From assembly GCA_003219345.1 (NCBI GenBank), contig QHOP01000271.1, positions 1-13,581 of the forward strand: DNA of 13,581 bases, in the 5' to 3' direction. The stretch's first letter is position 1. The number at the start of each line of letters is the position of its first letter. The notes below the pieces were generated by a model. It did no database searches. It worked only from the letters and a program-made list of their open reading frames with translations, and was not told the DNA's origin. Source of the DNA: Verrucomicrobiota bacterium. Lineage in GTDB: Bacteria > Verrucomicrobiota > Verrucomicrobiia > Limisphaerales > AV2. Both the position numbers and the translations under genes were made by a program. Positions 12,045 to 13,581 of this stretch are shown here, piece after piece.

Positions 12045-13581
12045 TCACTGAGCCGCCGACAGGGACATCATGTAGCGGTAAAGGTCGGCGAGGTCCTCCG
12101 GCTTCAGACCGTTCAACAAGCCGGTGGGCATGAGCGATTGGTCCGTGGGTTGGCGCGAAACGATCTCCTTGTCGTCAAGTCGGACCGACGTGGTCGGGCC
12201 CGTCAGCGCGATCACACCGTCCGCTGACTCAAATGCCACCAGCCCGGTGTAGGTTTGGCCGTCCCGCATCCGAAAAGCGACGCTGCGATACAGCGGCGCG
12301 ACGTCCCGGCTGGGATAAATGATGGCGTCGAACAGGTCTTCCACCGAGAAGCGGCTGGCGACGCCGGTCAGGTTCGGGCCAAGCGAGGTCCAGCCGGTGT
12401 GGCAGGTTTGACATCCGCGCTCGCGAAAAATCTTCTCGCCGCGCGCCGCGTCGCCCTTGTTCCAGGCGATCGATTTCAAAATCTGCTTCCATTTTTCCGG
12501 ATCATCGCCGCTGTCCGCGTCCCATTTGCCGGCCAGCGCCGGATATTTTTTCGCGAACCGATCAAACACGGGCTGGTAAAAGCGTTGCAAGTCGGACTGC
12601 TTTTCGTTCGCCTCGCGGATCGAAAAGTTCTCGCCGGTTTGTCCGGCGAGCAAATCCAGTATCTCCGCGCGCAACTCGCCTTGCTTCAGTTCCGTCAGCG
12701 AGCGTCGCAGCAACCGCAGCAACGGCACGAGACCTTCTGGTGAAGGCTCCTTTGGCAACCGCGCCAGCGCCCCAAGACATTCCCGTACGACTTGCGGCTG
12801 GCTGGAGTCCAGACCAGCGAGGAATCTTTCCCGGTCCTCCCCAACCGGCTCTTTTGTGAGCTGCAGCAAAACGGCGTCACGCAAACCGAGATTATCCCAT
12901 TGCTCCCGCAACACCGGATAGACTTCGTCGGCCGGCAATGCGGACACCAGCTCAACCAATGCCCCCGACCAAACAAAGTTTGGATCGCTCTTCGTCGCCG
13001 CCAGAAACAACCGCCCCGCGCGCTCCCGCTGCGCTGCATTGAAAGTCGAGGCGAGTTCGACATGACCTGGCCGGGCAAAACCGCGTTGAGCCATCAGTTC
13101 GTCCGGCAATTGCGGAGCGTGTTTGACAAACTGCGCCACCAGCTCCGTCAGTCGCTCGGTCCACATCTGTTTGGTCCGGAGTTCCTGTCCTTGCAACTTG
13201 CGCTCCAGGCCGACGATCGTCCGCGCAACCGCGGCCAGGACCTCCTTGCCAAACGGCGCGCGCAGACGCGACAGAACAACCAGGTAATGGAAGTCCGCCG
13301 TCGGCGAACTGGTTTCCGTGAACTTGCCAATGACTTTGGACATCAGCTCCCGGTCATCGTCGCCCAGCATCGCCAGCAACCGAGCGGCTTCGGCGTCAAG
13401 CTGCGCGTCGCCGGACGGAAAGATCGGCCGAACGGCTTGCAAAACTCGCGCTATCAACTCCTCGTGGCCTTTGAGGGAGTTCGCCAGTTCGTAGCCGGCA
13501 TAAACTTCGACCGAGGGACGGTTCAAATTCCAATCGCCGAGCGCGAGCATGATGAGACGGACGGCCTGGAGGCGGAGACGG
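12045..13581 (-). CDS. PVC-type haem-binding protein, C-terminal part (5' end beyond window)
   Basis: The frame is open to the right edge, giving about 511 C-terminal residues of a larger protein; the ATG at 13550 lies inside a continuing frame (RLQAVRLIMLALGDW). The first 350 or so residues are helical, with HEAT-like features (LVELVSALPADEV, ECLGALARLPK). The end carries a c-type cytochrome domain of the Pirellula/Verrucomicrobium type. It has CQTCH (12399-12413) for covalent haem attachment, then LGPNLTGVASRF, IIYPSRDVAPLYRS and SLMPTGLLNGLKPEDLADLYRYM, whose Met is the likely second axial ligand. Such proteins are exported and often carry an N-terminal dehydrogenase or propeller domain, which is not visible here. 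The substrate is unknown. It converges on lysC. Confidence 0.88.
   Translation of the reverse strand, partial: RLRLQAVRLIMLALGDWNLNRPSVEVYAGYELANSLKGHEELIARVLQAVRPIFPSGDAQLDAEAARLLAMLGDDDRELMSKVIGKFTETSSPTADFHYLVVLSRLRAPFGKEVLAAVARTIVGLERKLQGQELRTKQMWTERLTELVAQFVKHAPQLPDELMAQRGFARPGHVELASTFNAAQRERAGRLFLAATKSDPNFVWSGALVELVSALPADEVYPVLREQWDNLGLRDAVLLQLTKEPVGEDRERFLAGLDSSQPQVVRECLGALARLPKEPSPEGLVPLLRLLRRSLTELKQGELRAEILDLLAGQTGENFSIREANEKQSDLQRFYQPVFDRFAKKYPALAGKWDADSGDDPEKWKQILKSIAWNKGDAARGEKIFRERGCQTCHTGWTSLGPNLTGVASRFSVEDLFDAIIYPSRDVAPLYRSVAFRMRDGQTYTGLVAFESADGVIALTGPTTSVRLDDKEIVSRQPTDQSLMPTGLLNGLKPEDLADLYRYMMSLSAAQ

Noticed and set aside
1..13581. CRISPR array or rRNA genes
   Set aside because: No regularly spaced direct repeats with unique spacers and no rRNA-like sequence were seen.

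Overview
The window most likely comes from a Verrucomicrobiota genome, probably of the Pedosphaera/Limisphaera type. The reasons are a PVC-style cytochrome with a C-terminal haem-binding domain, a verrucomicrobial-looking integrase N-terminus, a short Bacillus-type threonine synthase in a hom-thrC-lysC cluster, GC-rich coding DNA, and several short dispersed hairpin repeats between genes. This assignment is inference; no rRNA or other marker gene is present.

Left part (1-1990). An edge-truncated hypothetical gene (minus) is followed by about 770 bases without a convincing gene. A hicA-hicB toxin-antitoxin pair (minus) follows, with a readable promoter and a possible direct-repeat operator. 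Next is an intact tRNA-Ala(CGC) (minus) and, on its 5' side, the N-terminal stub of a tyrosine recombinase. This looks like a tRNA-associated integration hotspot. The HicA lacks the His expected after its Gly-Ser motif.

Middle (1991-4651). A plus-strand cassette encodes a YCII/DGPF protein, a membrane-anchored SRPBCC protein and an ECF42-type sigma factor with a long C-terminal extension. This is the known DGPF/ECF42 partnership, with no anti-sigma gene visible. A possible ECF-type promoter lies in front of the DGPF gene. A hairpin repeat separates the SRPBCC and sigma genes.

Right of centre (4759-11589). A large secreted FG-GAP/VCBS beta-propeller protein precedes the aspartate-family genes hom (homoserine dehydrogenase), thrC (threonine synthase) and lysC (aspartokinase). 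These would feed aspartate toward threonine and lysine. thrC looks intact, but a 7-bp tandem repeat lies in its first codons. hom appears to lack about 20 internal residues. lysC is broken by what looks like a 77-base internal deletion that shifts the frame. Either lysC is a pseudogene with another copy elsewhere, or the sequence contains assembly errors.

Right end (11590-13581). A repeat-rich 455-base spacer carries one dispersed repeat and two long inverted repeats. It lies between the convergent lysC and the C-terminal part of a large haem-binding PVC protein (minus, cut by the window edge).

I see no clear new multi-gene system. The strongest leads are the broken lysC and altered hom, the His-less HicA, the sigma/DGPF/SRPBCC cassette beside an integrase remnant, and the stack of hairpin repeats.
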